Shown here one piece after another: positions 23,399 through 32,204 of a stretch of DNA of 64,000 bases. The first letter of the stretch is position 1. Every line of letters begins with the position of its first letter. Source of the DNA: Nocardia flavorosea NBRC 108225 (GTDB lineage: Bacteria; Actinomycetota; Actinomycetes; Mycobacteriales; Mycobacteriaceae); the NCBI RefSeq assembly GCF_001613385.1, contig NZ_BDCG01000023.1:1-64000 (forward strand). Reading direction: 5' to 3'. The position numbers and the translations under genes were made by a program. Below the pieces are notes generated by a model that saw only the letters and a program-made list of their open reading frames with translations, did no database searches and was not told where the DNA came from.

Positions 23399-25387
23399 TC
23401 AGACAGCGTGGGGGTAGGTGTCCCCGGGTTCGTCCGGCCCCCGGTGTGCAACGAGGTCCAGGGGGGTCAGGGCCGTGGTTTCGTCGATATGCAGCAGGGC
23501 GTCGAACCGGTCCGCCGGCCGGGCGTGGAAGTAGTGGCTGCGTCGTTCGTTGTCCGGACGGTAGACCACCCCGATCGCACGTTCGAGCTGCGGCGCGTCG
23601 AGCGCGGCGACCGGTTCGCGATCGAAACGCAGCAGGAACCGCTCGATCCCGGTGCGGTGCAACAGATTTTCCACGCTGCCCGGGAGCGACGGCCGTACCC
23701 GCTTCACCCGGGGCGGGCCGTCCCATGCGTCGGCGGCCAGCACGGTGCCGGTGTGGGTGGTGAAACCCAGGATGCGGGATTCCCCGGGGCAGTTCTGCCG
23801 GACCAGTTGGCCGAGATTCAACTCCCCGGCCGACCCGAGCTCCGTAGCGCGTGCGTCGCCGAGGTGCGAGTTATGGGCCCACACCACGATTTTCGCGTCG
23901 GAGCCGATGCGCTGCCGCAGATGTCCGCGTAATGCCGTGAGGGTGGCGAACATATGCTCGTCGCGTAGATTCCACGACGATACGCGGGAACCGAACATCG
24001 CCCGGTAGTACTGTTCGGCCGCCGCGACCAGGCGGGCGTTCTGTTCGGCGTAGAACTGTTCGTCGGGGTCGCCCTGCCCGTCGGTGCGCAGATCCCGCAT
24101 GCTCATCCGCTGCAGTTCCGCCAACTGGGCGACCACCGCGTCCGCACACTCCTCGCCGGCGCCGAACGCTGCGGCGTAACCGTAGTGCTGTTCATCGGTG
24201 TGCTGGTCGAAACAGGCGTACCGGTCGCGGGCGCGCTGTGCGGCGGCCGGGTCGACGCGGTCGAGGTAGCCGATCACCTCGGCCGCGGAGCGGCGCATGC
24301 TGTACAGGTCGAGTCCGTAGAAGTCGACGGTGCGCGCCGGATCGCGGCGGTTGTATTCGCGCAGCCATTCCACGAAATCGCGGACCACGGTATTACGCCA
24401 CATCCACATCGGGAAACGCTGGAAACCGCGCAGTGCCTGCTCGGCGTCGCCGTCGTCGCCGCGGCTGCGGATATAGCGGTTTGCGCGGTGGGCGTCGGGC
24501 CAGTCGGCCTCCACGGCGACGGCGTCGAAACCGGCGTGTTCGATGAGGGTGCGCGTCATCCGGGCCCGCGCGGCGTAGAACTCCGACGTGCCGTGGGTGG
24601 CCTCGCCGATCAGCACGTACCGGGCATCACCCACCAGGTCCAGCAAGACCTCCTCGGACGGGACGCCGTCCGGCAGCGGGGTGAGGGCGGACCGGACGCC
24701 CACCTCCGGGCCGGTGGCGGCGGCCCGCTGTTCGCCCGCCGGAAGCCGCGCAGCGCGGTCGAGCAGATCGCGGATCTCCTCGTCGGAGCTCTGGGTGAAG
24801 TCCTGGTACTCCGCGCTCACCCCGGCGAACCCCGCGGGTACACGCGCGCAGACCATCTCGTCCACCCGTCCGCGCAGCCCGGCGCAGGTGGCTTCGAGGG
24901 CGACGGGTACCGCGACGACCACCCGCGCCGGATCCATCCGGTAGACCGTCCGGACAGCCGCATCCATGGTCGCGCCCGTCGCCAGGCCGTCGTCCACCAG
25001 GATCACCGTCCGTCCTGTGACATCGAGCAGCGGCCGCTCCCCCCGGTAGACTTGTTCCCGCCGGCGCAGCTCCCGGCCCTCTGTACGGGCTATCCGTTCC
25101 AGGACATCCGGGCCGACCTGTTCCGCGGCCAGGACATCCCCATTGGTGACCAGAACACCGCCGCTGGCGATCGCACCCAACGCCAGCTCGGAGTTACCAG
25201 GTGAGCCGAGCCTGCGGACGACCAGCACATCGAGGGGCACCTCCAGGGCCTGCGCCACCTCATAGGCCACCGGCACACCACCCCGGGGCAGACCCAGGAC
25301 GACGGTATCCGGATCGCGGAAACGGCCGAGTAGCGTCGCGAGTGTCCGGCCGGCCTCACGGCGGTCACGGTAAGCGCTTGTCGCCAT
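23399..25387 (-). CDS. Fusion of phosphoribosyltransferase and erythromycin-esterase-like hydrolase
   Basis: Residues 1-215 form a type I phosphoribosyltransferase domain with LGLPRGGVPVAYEVA and the PRPP loop VILVDDGLATGATM (about 128-141). Residues 230-660 form an EreA/EreB-like domain with GEATHGTSEF (261-270, His265) and VEADWPDAH. In Ere enzymes these elements hold the catalytic histidine and glutamate that open macrolide lactones. Both halves look intact, so this is a real 662-residue fusion. The natural substrate is unknown; macrolide hydrolysis is possible but not shown. It lies on the minus strand just downstream of a PAS-ANTAR gene. Confidence 0.9.
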   Translation of the reverse strand: MATSAYRDRREAGRTLATLLGRFRDPDTVVLGLPRGGVPVAYEVAQALEVPLDVLVVRRLGSPGNSELALGAIASGGVLVTNGDVLAAEQVGPDVLERIARTEGRELRRREQVYRGERPLLDVTGRTVILVDDGLATGATMDAAVRTVYRMDPARVVVAVPVALEATCAGLRGRVDEMVCARVPAGFAGVSAEYQDFTQSSDEEIRDLLDRAARLPAGEQRAAATGPEVGVRSALTPLPDGVPSEEVLLDLVGDARYVLIGEATHGTSEFYAARARMTRTLIEHAGFDAVAVEADWPDAHRANRYIRSRGDDGDAEQALRGFQRFPMWMWRNTVVRDFVEWLREYNRRDPARTVDFYGLDLYSMRRSAAEVIGYLDRVDPAAAQRARDRYACFDQHTDEQHYGYAAAFGAGEECADAVVAQLAELQRMSMRDLRTDGQGDPDEQFYAEQNARLVAAAEQYYRAMFGSRVSSWNLRDEHMFATLTALRGHLRQRIGSDAKIVVWAHNSHLGDARATELGSAGELNLGQLVRQNCPGESRILGFTTHTGTVLAADAWDGPPRVKRVRPSLPGSVENLLHRTGIERFLLRFDREPVAALDAPQLERAIGVVYRPDNERRSHYFHARPADRFDALLHIDETTALTPLDLVAHRGPDEPGDTYPHAV

Positions 25388-25454
25388 GGGAGCGCGCTAC
25401 CCGATGCGGTCCTGGGCAAACAGGGCAGGCCGGGGGCGCGCCGGGCCGGTCCGG

Positions 25455-26174
25455 TCAGCGCTGACGAGAAGGCGCCGCGGCCGCATCGCCGTCGGTGCCG
25501 CCTGCGCCGATATCGTGGTGCAGCGTCAGCAGTACATGGTCCAGGCGGGTCCGCAGCCGGACCTCCTCATCGGCGATACCCGGAAGTGCCGCGACCATCC
25601 GCTCGGCGACCCGGCGCAGCTTGATATTCGTTTCCTGCGACCGCCAGCGCAGCACATGGAAGGCCTGGTCGGCATTGATCCCGTAGGCGAGCATGAGCGC
25701 GCCCTTGGCCTGCTCGATGACCATCCGGGCGTCCAGCACCTGCGGCAGCGTGTCGTCGAGGGCCTCGCGGCGAAATTCGTCCGCAGTGGCCGACAGGTCG
25801 ATATAGAAGCCCTCGGTACCGATCGCTGCACCGGCCTCGTCCAGCATGGGCTCGGAGACCACGAGCACCTCCTTGACGTCGCCCGCCGTATCGATGATGC
25901 GGTGGCGGCTGGAGAACGGGCCCCCGTCCTCGACCGACAGGATCATGGCCTCGAGCCGGTCGCGATCGTCGGGGTGCTTATGGGAGAGCAGCAGCTCGGT
26001 GGTGGGGCGGGCCTCCGGAGGGTGGCCGTGGATCCGGGCGGCCTCCGCCGACCACTCCCAGGTCCGGGTCGCGAAATAGTACCGGAACCGCCCCACTTGC
26101 AGGGGGTCGCCGGCGCCGACCACCCGTTCCACGAGTTCGACTTCGGATTCCGGCAGCTCGTCCCGCGCGTTCAT
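25455..26174 (-). CDS. PAS-ANTAR RNA-binding regulator
   Basis: The 239-residue protein has a PAS-type fold at about residues 25-130 (FRYYFATRTWEWSAEAARIH, then HPDDRDRLE and SSRHRIIDTAGDVKEV), which resembles PAS_3 sensors. A C-terminal ANTAR domain follows (LPQVLDARMVIEQAKGALML). ANTAR proteins bind paired RNA hairpins and antiterminate transcription in response to a signal sensed by the attached domain. It is common in mycobacteria and Nocardia. The ligand of the PAS domain and the target transcripts are unknown. It lies 67 bases upstream of the fusion hydrolase gene in the same direction. Confidence 0.88.
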   Translation of the reverse strand: MNARDELPESEVELVERVVGAGDPLQVGRFRYYFATRTWEWSAEAARIHGHPPEARPTTELLLSHKHPDDRDRLEAMILSVEDGGPFSSRHRIIDTAGDVKEVLVVSEPMLDEAGAAIGTEGFYIDLSATADEFRREALDDTLPQVLDARMVIEQAKGALMLAYGINADQAFHVLRWRSQETNIKLRRVAERMVAALPGIADEEVRLRTRLDHVLLTLHHDIGAGGTDGDAAAAPSRQR

Positions 26175-26262
26175 GGCTGTGATTATTCCCCGCGCTGCCC
26201 GTGGGGTGGCGGCCGACCGGTGTCGTGGCCCGGCGGTGCTCCGCTGGGCGGCGGAAGAGCGG

Positions 26263-26424
26263 TTATGAATCCATACCGCTGTGCCCCTTCGGAGTGGATT
26301 CGTCGGTTTCGATCTGTTCGCCGGTGGGGTGTTCGTCGGCGTGGGTGGGTTCGGCGTGCTCCTCGGCGAAATCGGGTTCGTCCCGATCGGCCGCGGCCCG
26401 GGGGCCGGGATCCGGTGTGGTCAT
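26263..26424 (-). CDS. Small acidic protein upstream of katE
   Basis: A 53-residue minus-strand frame begins MTTPDPGPRAAADRDEPDFA and is strongly acidic (about one quarter Asp/Glu), ending STPKGHSGMDS. Its codon use matches real genes here better than the competing frames do. The ATG lacks an obvious ribosome-binding site. I recognise no family. It is divergent from katE, whose start lies about 150 bases to the right. Confidence 0.4.
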   Translation of the reverse strand: MTTPDPGPRAAADRDEPDFAEEHAEPTHADEHPTGEQIETDESTPKGHSGMDS

Positions 26425-26575
26425 AGGAGGGCGGGTACCCCGTCGGCGGCCGGCGACACAGCCCCCGATGCTTCGGTGTTTATCGCCCGCGGATCCGGGA
26501 AGCCGCCGACCGGGAAACGACCATGCTCACAGGCCGGTACGGCACGGCCGCGCACGCCATCGAGGAGGACAACTC

Positions 26576-28729
26576 GTGGACCGAACATCGGATCAGGGAT
26601 CTGCGACACCCGCCGCATCCGAGGCGGCGCAGCGCCCGCTCGGCGAAGGCCGGGGCGATACCGACCCCAAACAACAACAGCTCGATCCGCTGCGGCAGGA
26701 CCGGGAGAGTGGGTACCTCACGACACAGCAGGGCGTCCGGGTGGATCACACCGACGATGCGCTGAGCGTCGGTGCGCGCGGGCCCACACTGCTCGAAGAC
26801 TTCCATGCCCGCGAAAAGGTCACCCATTTCGACCACGAACGCATTCCGGAACGCGTCGTCCACGCCCGCGGCGCGGGTGCCTACGGCTACTTCCGGCCCT
26901 ATGACGATTCGCTGGCGGAATACACAGCCGCGAAGTTCCTGACCGACCCCGGTACCCGGACCCCGGTGTTCGTCCGTTTCTCCACCGTTGCCGGATCCCG
27001 CGGCTCGGCCGATACCGTGCGCGATGTTCGCGGGTTCGCCACGAAGTTCTACACCGAACAGGGAAATTACGATCTGGTCGGAAACAACTTCCCGGTGTTC
27101 TTCATCCAGGACGGAATAAAATTCCCGGATTTCGTGCATGCGGTGAAACCCGAACCGCACAACGAGATCCCGCAGGCGCAGTCGGCGCACGATACGCTCT
27201 GGGATTTCGTGGCCGAACAGCCCGAAACCCTGCATGCGATCATGTGGCTGATGTCGGACCGCGCCCTGCCGCGTAGCTACCGGATGATGCAGGGGTTCGG
27301 CGTCCACACATTCCGGTTCGTCAACGCCGAAGGCCGCGGAACCTTCGTGAAATTCCACTGGAAGCCCGCCCTGGGCGTGCACTCCCTGGTATGGGACGAA
27401 TGCCAGCAGGTCGCCGGGCGCGACCCGGACTACAACCGGCGCGATCTGTGGGACAGTATCGAAGCCGGCGATTTCCCGCGCTGGGAACTGGGCGTGCAGC
27501 TGGTACCGGAGGAACAGGAATTCGATTTCGATTTCGACCTGCTCGATTCCACCAAGATAATCCCGGAAGAACAGGTCCCGGTGCGCCCGGTCGGTGAGAT
27601 GGTGCTGGATCGCAACCCGGACAATTTCTTCGCCGAAACCGAACAGGTCGCCTTCCATACGGCCAATGTCGTACCCGGTATCGATTTCACGAATGATCCG
27701 CTGCTGCAGCTACGGAACTTCTCCTATCTGGACACCCAGCTCATCCGCCTCGGCGGGCCGAATTTCGCGCATCTCCCGGTGAACCGGCCGCTGGCCGATG
27801 TCCGCACCCATCAGCAGGACGGCTTCGGCCGCCACGATATCCCGCACGGCCAGGCGTTCTACACCAAGAACACCCTCGGCGGCGGCTGCCCGGCACTCGC
27901 CGACGAAGAGGTGTTCCGTCACTACACCCGGCGAGAGGAAGGCGATACGCTGCGGATCCGCAGCGACAGCTTCAAGGAGTACTACCGGCAGCCCCGCATG
28001 TTCTGGCGCAGTATGACGCCGACGGAGGCCGAGCACATCGTCTCCGCGTTCGCCTTCGAACTCGGCAAATGTAAACGTGTGGAGATCCGCTCGCATGCGC
28101 TCGAGCAGCTGGTCCGGATCGACCCGGATATGGCGAGCCGGGTCGCCGGCCGGCTCGGCCTGCCCACCCCCGAGGCCGGCCCGGTGGAGGATGTGCCGTT
28201 GTCGCCGGCGTTGTCACAGGTGAAGGATCCCCCGGCCACCATCGCGACGCGCAAGATCGCCGTTCTCGCCGCCGACGGAGTCGATGTGGCAGGCGTCGAA
28301 CGGTTGCGTACGGCGCTGCGCGAACGCGGCGCCGAGACCGAGGTGCTGGCCGAACACGGCGGCGAACTCCGCGGTGCCACGGAGGGGGGCCTGACCGTGG
28401 ACAAAACCCTGGCGACCATGGCGTCGGTGCTCTACGACGCGGTGGTCGTGGCGGGCGGTGACACCGCCGCCCGCACTCTCGCCGCCGCGGGTCCCGCGGT
28501 GCATTTCGTGACCGAGGCGTACAAGCACTTCAAACCGGTGGCAGTGCTCGGTGCGGGCGCCGAAGTCCTGCGGGCCGGCGGTATCGCAGTCCCCGCCGAA
28601 CCGGACACTCCGGTCGACGGTGTACTCCAGTCCGGCGACGCGGTGTCCGACGGTTTCGTGGAATCCTTCGCCACGGTGCTCGCGGGCCACCGCATCTGGG
28701 AGCGGGACACTACGGCGATACCCGCCTGA
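26576..28729 (+). CDS. katE: Large-subunit catalase (HPII type)
   Basis: This 717-residue monofunctional heme catalase converts hydrogen peroxide to water and oxygen. The distal histidine region is ERVVHARGAGAYGYF, the NADPH/heme pocket has GNNFPVFFIQDGIKFPDFVH, and the proximal heme-ligand tyrosine is in RNFSYLDTQLIRLGG. The extra C-terminal flavodoxin-like/amidotransferase-fold domain (about residues 560-717) marks the large HPII subfamily. The GTG at 26576 follows GAGGAGG. It stands alone; the frame extends upstream but without a ribosome-binding site. Confidence 0.96.
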   Translation: MDRTSDQGSATPAASEAAQRPLGEGRGDTDPKQQQLDPLRQDRESGYLTTQQGVRVDHTDDALSVGARGPTLLEDFHAREKVTHFDHERIPERVVHARGAGAYGYFRPYDDSLAEYTAAKFLTDPGTRTPVFVRFSTVAGSRGSADTVRDVRGFATKFYTEQGNYDLVGNNFPVFFIQDGIKFPDFVHAVKPEPHNEIPQAQSAHDTLWDFVAEQPETLHAIMWLMSDRALPRSYRMMQGFGVHTFRFVNAEGRGTFVKFHWKPALGVHSLVWDECQQVAGRDPDYNRRDLWDSIEAGDFPRWELGVQLVPEEQEFDFDFDLLDSTKIIPEEQVPVRPVGEMVLDRNPDNFFAETEQVAFHTANVVPGIDFTNDPLLQLRNFSYLDTQLIRLGGPNFAHLPVNRPLADVRTHQQDGFGRHDIPHGQAFYTKNTLGGGCPALADEEVFRHYTRREEGDTLRIRSDSFKEYYRQPRMFWRSMTPTEAEHIVSAFAFELGKCKRVEIRSHALEQLVRIDPDMASRVAGRLGLPTPEAGPVEDVPLSPALSQVKDPPATIATRKIAVLAADGVDVAGVERLRTALRERGAETEVLAEHGGELRGATEGGLTVDKTLATMASVLYDAVVVAGGDTAARTLAAAGPAVHFVTEAYKHFKPVAVLGAGAEVLRAGGIAVPAEPDTPVDGVLQSGDAVSDGFVESFATVLAGHRIWERDTTAIPA

Positions 28730-29244
28730 AGCGCGGCGTCTCAGACGAAGGGCAGGGCCCGGCCGCCGCGAGACCACGCCCCGGCCGGGTCCTGTGCGCA
28801 TGCAGCGAGAAAGGCGAAGGGGCGCCACCGGTCGATCGCAGCCGCCGCACAGGGCGGCAGGGTTCCCGGCGGACCGAGAGTATGCGTATGAACAGTTGGC
28901 CGGCGCCCGGACAGGGTGCCGGCACGGGCCTGCACGTCCGGTGACCCGGGCCGGGGAGTGGTACGTGACCGGTCTGTTCGCCGGTCGGCATGCCGAACGT
29001 GTTCGCACCTGCTCTGCCCGCCGGCCATTCGACAGACGCCTGCGAGTCGACAGACGGCGAGACCGCGGCGGCCGCGACGGCGTCGCCGATGCGGAAGCGG
29101 GCCGAGAGATCAGGTCCTCGTACGCCGGTAGGCGCGTGCATGCCCGCACGATCACGGTGTGGGGCCGAGAGTCGTTCTGGGCCGGCGCGCGGGTGTCCGG
29201 TTTACGGTGCGCGCCGGGTGCCGGCGTCTCGGGAAAGCGGACTC
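28730..29244. other. Intergenic region with no confident gene
   Basis: Frames on both strands are arginine-, glycine- and proline-rich and overlap one another. One minus-strand frame ends in IDRWRPFAFLAACAQDPAGA at about 28745-28840, which is somewhat protein-like and could be a remnant, but its upstream part is not. I see no terminator hairpin or tRNA. Confidence 0.4.
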
Positions 29245-30561
29245 TCAGGCGTGTGTGCCCGGCTCGCCGGTGCCGATGCCGATTACTCGGAAACCGGTGT
29301 GGCCGAGCGTGGTTCCGCCGAGCAGGTTACGGGTGTCGACGATGATCGGCTGGGCGGCCACGGCCTCCAGTCGCTGCCAGTTCAGGGTCAGGAACTCTGG
29401 CCATTCGGTGAGAACCACGAGTGCGGAGGCGTCCTTCGCCACCAGATAGGGGTCGTCGACCACGTGCACCGGATCCAGCCCCGGTGTCCCGGCGGGTACG
29501 CACGGATCGTGGGCGACGACGGTGACCCCGTGGCGGCACAGCTGCTGCGCGACCGCCACAGCGGGGGAGTCGCGGAGATCGCCGGTTCCGGCTTTGAATG
29601 CGAGGCCGAGCACACCGATTCGGGTGCCGGTGAGAGTGCCGTCCACCGCGCCGGTGACCGCATAGCGGATTTTGCGCACCACCATCGCCTGCTGGCGCTC
29701 GTTGGCTCTCACCGCATCGCGGACGAGCGCGAAATCCACGCCCTCGGCCTCGGCGGCACGCAGGAGCGCGTGGGTGTCCTTGGGTAGGCAGGAGCCGCCC
29801 CAGCCCGGGCCGGGGGCGAGGAAATCGGGGCCGATGCGGCCGTCCATGCCCATGGTGTCGGTGACCCGGGTGATATCGGCGCCGACCCGTTCGCACAGAT
29901 CGGCCATCGTGTTGACGAAGGAGAGCTTCACCGCGAGGAAGGCGTTGCTCGCGTATTTCGCGAGTTCCGCACTGGCCGTATCGGATCGGACGACCCTGGC
30001 GCCGGTGCCCGCGTACAGTCCCGCGACCCGGTCGGCGGCCTCGGTATCCCCGTGGCCGGCGCCGACGAGGATACGATCCGGGTGCAGGAAATCGTGCACC
30101 GCGTGGCCTTCCCGGAGGAATTCGGGGTTGCTCACCACGGCCCGGCCGGCGAGACCGGGTGCTTCGGTGAGACGGGCCGCCGTTCCGACCGGAACGGTGG
30201 ATTTGGTGACCAGCGTGCAGTCCGGGCGCAGGACGGTGGCCAAGGTGTCCAGGGCACGGTCGAGCACTTCCAGATCGGCCTCGCCGCCGTCACCCATGGG
30301 CGTCGGCAGGCACAGCAGCACTACTTCGGCCTCGGTCAGCGCGCACGGATCGGTGCTGAAGGCGAGCCGCTCCTCGGCCAGGCCCTCGCGCACGAGTTCG
30401 GCCAGCCCGGGCTCGACGATCGATACCGAACCCGCCCGCAGCCGTTCGACCTTGGCCTCGTCGTTGTCCACACAGATCACGTGGTGCCCGAGATGGGCAA
30501 GACACGCGGCGCTGGTGAGTCCTACGTATCCGGCGCCGACGACACCGACGCGACTACCCAT
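29245..30561 (-). CDS. UDP-glucose/UDP-ManNAc-type 6-dehydrogenase
   Basis: The 438-residue enzyme oxidises UDP-glucose to UDP-glucuronate with two NAD+. It has an N-terminal Rossmann motif GAGYVGLTSA (9-18), STVPVGTA, EFLREG, and the catalytic cysteine Cys258 in GGSCLPKD, followed by the C-terminal UDP-binding domain. The ATG at 30561 lies within the end of the upstream GT9 gene (8-base overlap). It is the last gene of the glycan operon. A UDP-glucuronate decarboxylase in the same operon would turn its product into UDP-xylose. The gene is therefore assigned as UDP-glucose dehydrogenase, although the family also includes UDP-ManNAc dehydrogenases. Confidence 0.92.
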   Translation of the reverse strand: MGSRVGVVGAGYVGLTSAACLAHLGHHVICVDNDEAKVERLRAGSVSIVEPGLAELVREGLAEERLAFSTDPCALTEAEVVLLCLPTPMGDGGEADLEVLDRALDTLATVLRPDCTLVTKSTVPVGTAARLTEAPGLAGRAVVSNPEFLREGHAVHDFLHPDRILVGAGHGDTEAADRVAGLYAGTGARVVRSDTASAELAKYASNAFLAVKLSFVNTMADLCERVGADITRVTDTMGMDGRIGPDFLAPGPGWGGSCLPKDTHALLRAAEAEGVDFALVRDAVRANERQQAMVVRKIRYAVTGAVDGTLTGTRIGVLGLAFKAGTGDLRDSPAVAVAQQLCRHGVTVVAHDPCVPAGTPGLDPVHVVDDPYLVAKDASALVVLTEWPEFLTLNWQRLEAVAAQPIIVDTRNLLGGTTLGHTGFRVIGIGTGEPGTHA

Positions 30562-31504
30562 GGTGTGCCCCCTTTCCGAGGACTTCGGCCGCGGCGGTGA
30601 GCACCCGTTCCGGTCGCACCATGAGAAGGCCGGAATCCGGGCGGTCGGCATGCGGATCACCGGTTCTGCCCGCCCACAACGCGATATGGTGCCGTGCGGT
30701 GACCGGCGGGCCCCAGGTATGGGGCGGGGTGGGGCCGAACAGCAGCACCGAGGGCGTCCCGTAGGCGGTGGCCAGATGGCCCACGCCGGTATCGCCGCAG
30801 ATCACCAGCTGGGCCTCGGCCACCAGTGCGGCCAGTTCCAGCAGATCGGTACGACCCGCGTACACCGCCGAGGGCGGTAGGCCTGCCTGCGCGGCAACGG
30901 TATTCGCGAGCGGAACCTCCGCGCGCGACCCGGTGATCACCACGGGCCGGCCGCCGGCGCTCAAGGTCCGCGCCACCCGCGCGAATCGCTCGGGCGGCCA
31001 GCGGCGTGCGGGATAGGCGGCACCGGGATGGACCACCACTGCCCGCGATACCGGCGCCGGCACCGGTGGAGCAGGTAACCACAGCGCGTCACGATCGGTC
31101 GCGATCCCGCGGTACTCCAGCAGCCGGCACCAGCGATCCACCTCGTGCAGCCTCGTGGGCCAGTCCGGGCCGGCCGACCCCGGATAGGCCGGATGACGAT
31201 GGGTCAGCAGCGATTCCGGGTCGGCCGACAGGAGATCGCGGATACTCTCCGGACCTCTGCCGTGCAGGTTGACCGCCAGCCGGGGGGCTGCACCCGGCCA
31301 CCGTAGCGCTCCCAACCCGGGGGTCGGCAGCAGTTCGTCGACCGCCTCGATCGACGCCACCAGCCCACGCAGCGGTTCGGGCGCGGCGAGTACCAGGCGA
31401 TCGTCCGGGTAGGCGGCGCGCAGCGCACGTAAGGCGGGCACCGCGGTCAGCAGATCGCCGAGGCCGAGTGCCCGCAGTACGAGTATCGATCCGCTCAGGG
31501 CCAC
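30554..31504 (-). CDS. GT9-family glycosyltransferase (heptosyltransferase-like)
   Basis: The 316-residue protein has the GT9 layout: an N-terminal ILVLRALGLGDLLTAVPALR, then VVHPGAAYPARRWPPERFA and the donor-binding segment ICGDTGVGHLATAYGTPSVL then LFGP. GT9 enzymes transfer heptose or related sugars from ADP-activated donors. With GmhA, HldE and a GmhB domain in the same operon, ADP-heptose is the likely donor. The GTG start overlaps the end of the SDR gene by 10 bases, and its own end overlaps the dehydrogenase gene. The acceptor is unknown. Confidence 0.85.
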   Translation of the reverse strand: MALSGSILVLRALGLGDLLTAVPALRALRAAYPDDRLVLAAPEPLRGLVASIEAVDELLPTPGLGALRWPGAAPRLAVNLHGRGPESIRDLLSADPESLLTHRHPAYPGSAGPDWPTRLHEVDRWCRLLEYRGIATDRDALWLPAPPVPAPVSRAVVVHPGAAYPARRWPPERFARVARTLSAGGRPVVITGSRAEVPLANTVAAQAGLPPSAVYAGRTDLLELAALVAEAQLVICGDTGVGHLATAYGTPSVLLFGPTPPHTWGPPVTARHHIALWAGRTGDPHADRPDSGLLMVRPERVLTAAAEVLGKGAHHG

Positions 31505-32184
31505 GACCCCTCTTCCGAGGTGCAGACGACCAGTTCGCGGACCTCGCAGCCCGGCGGCTGGCTCAGCGCGAACAGGACGGATTGCGCGACATCGGCGGGC
31601 TGGTTGAGTTTCGCGTCCGGCGGCGGTTTGTACTGTTCGGCGCGCCCGTCGAAGAAGGCCGTATGCATACCGCCGGGGATCAGCAAGGTCACGCCGACGT
31701 CACCGGCGGTTTCGGCGGCCAGCGCCCGGGTGAAGCCGACCACGCCGAATTTCGAGGCGCAGTACGCGGTGGCGTCGCCGACCGCCTTGATTCCCAGCGT
31801 GGACGCACAGGTCACCACGGTGCCCCGGTGGGCCCGCAGGGCCGGCAGGGCGGCCCGTACCACGGCGACCGTACCCAGCAGGTTCACCTGGACCACCCGC
31901 TCCCAATCCTTGGCCGGCACGTCGTCCAACCGCCCGCAGGCATCGGTGCCCGCGGCGGTGAACACGCCGTCGATCCGGCCGTCCACGCGTTCGGACAGTT
32001 CCTGTACCGCGTTCTCCGCGGCCGCGGTATCGGCGAGATCGGCCCGCACGAAATCGACGGTGGTCTCCGGTTGTTCGCGGTCGATCACGAGGGGACGGCC
32101 CCCGCGTTCGAGGACCGCCGCCGTCACTGCCGCGCCGAGTCCGGACGCGCCGCCGGTGACCAGGATATTGCCGAGTGTTCGCAT
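31495..32184 (-). CDS. Short-chain dehydrogenase in the glycan operon
   Basis: This classical SDR of 229 residues has TGGASGLG, the AAG motif and the catalytic YCASKFG. It lacks the extended C-terminal domain of nucleotide-sugar epimerases such as HldD or GalE, so it is unlikely to epimerise ADP-heptose. It lies between hldE and a GT9 gene with tight spacing (21 bases after hldE, 10-base overlap with the GT9). It may reduce or oxidise a sugar or a small acceptor. The exact role is unknown. Confidence 0.82.
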   Translation of the reverse strand: MRTLGNILVTGGASGLGAAVTAAVLERGGRPLVIDREQPETTVDFVRADLADTAAAENAVQELSERVDGRIDGVFTAAGTDACGRLDDVPAKDWERVVQVNLLGTVAVVRAALPALRAHRGTVVTCASTLGIKAVGDATAYCASKFGVVGFTRALAAETAGDVGVTLLIPGGMHTAFFDGRAEQYKPPPDAKLNQPADVAQSVLFALSQPPGCEVRELVVCTSEEGSWP

Positions 32185-32204
32185 CGCGCTCCTTCGTGGT
32201 CGGG

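Noticed and set aside
26480..27658. A 392-codon minus-strand frame over katE
   Set aside because: It is the antisense shadow of catalase, with no motif.
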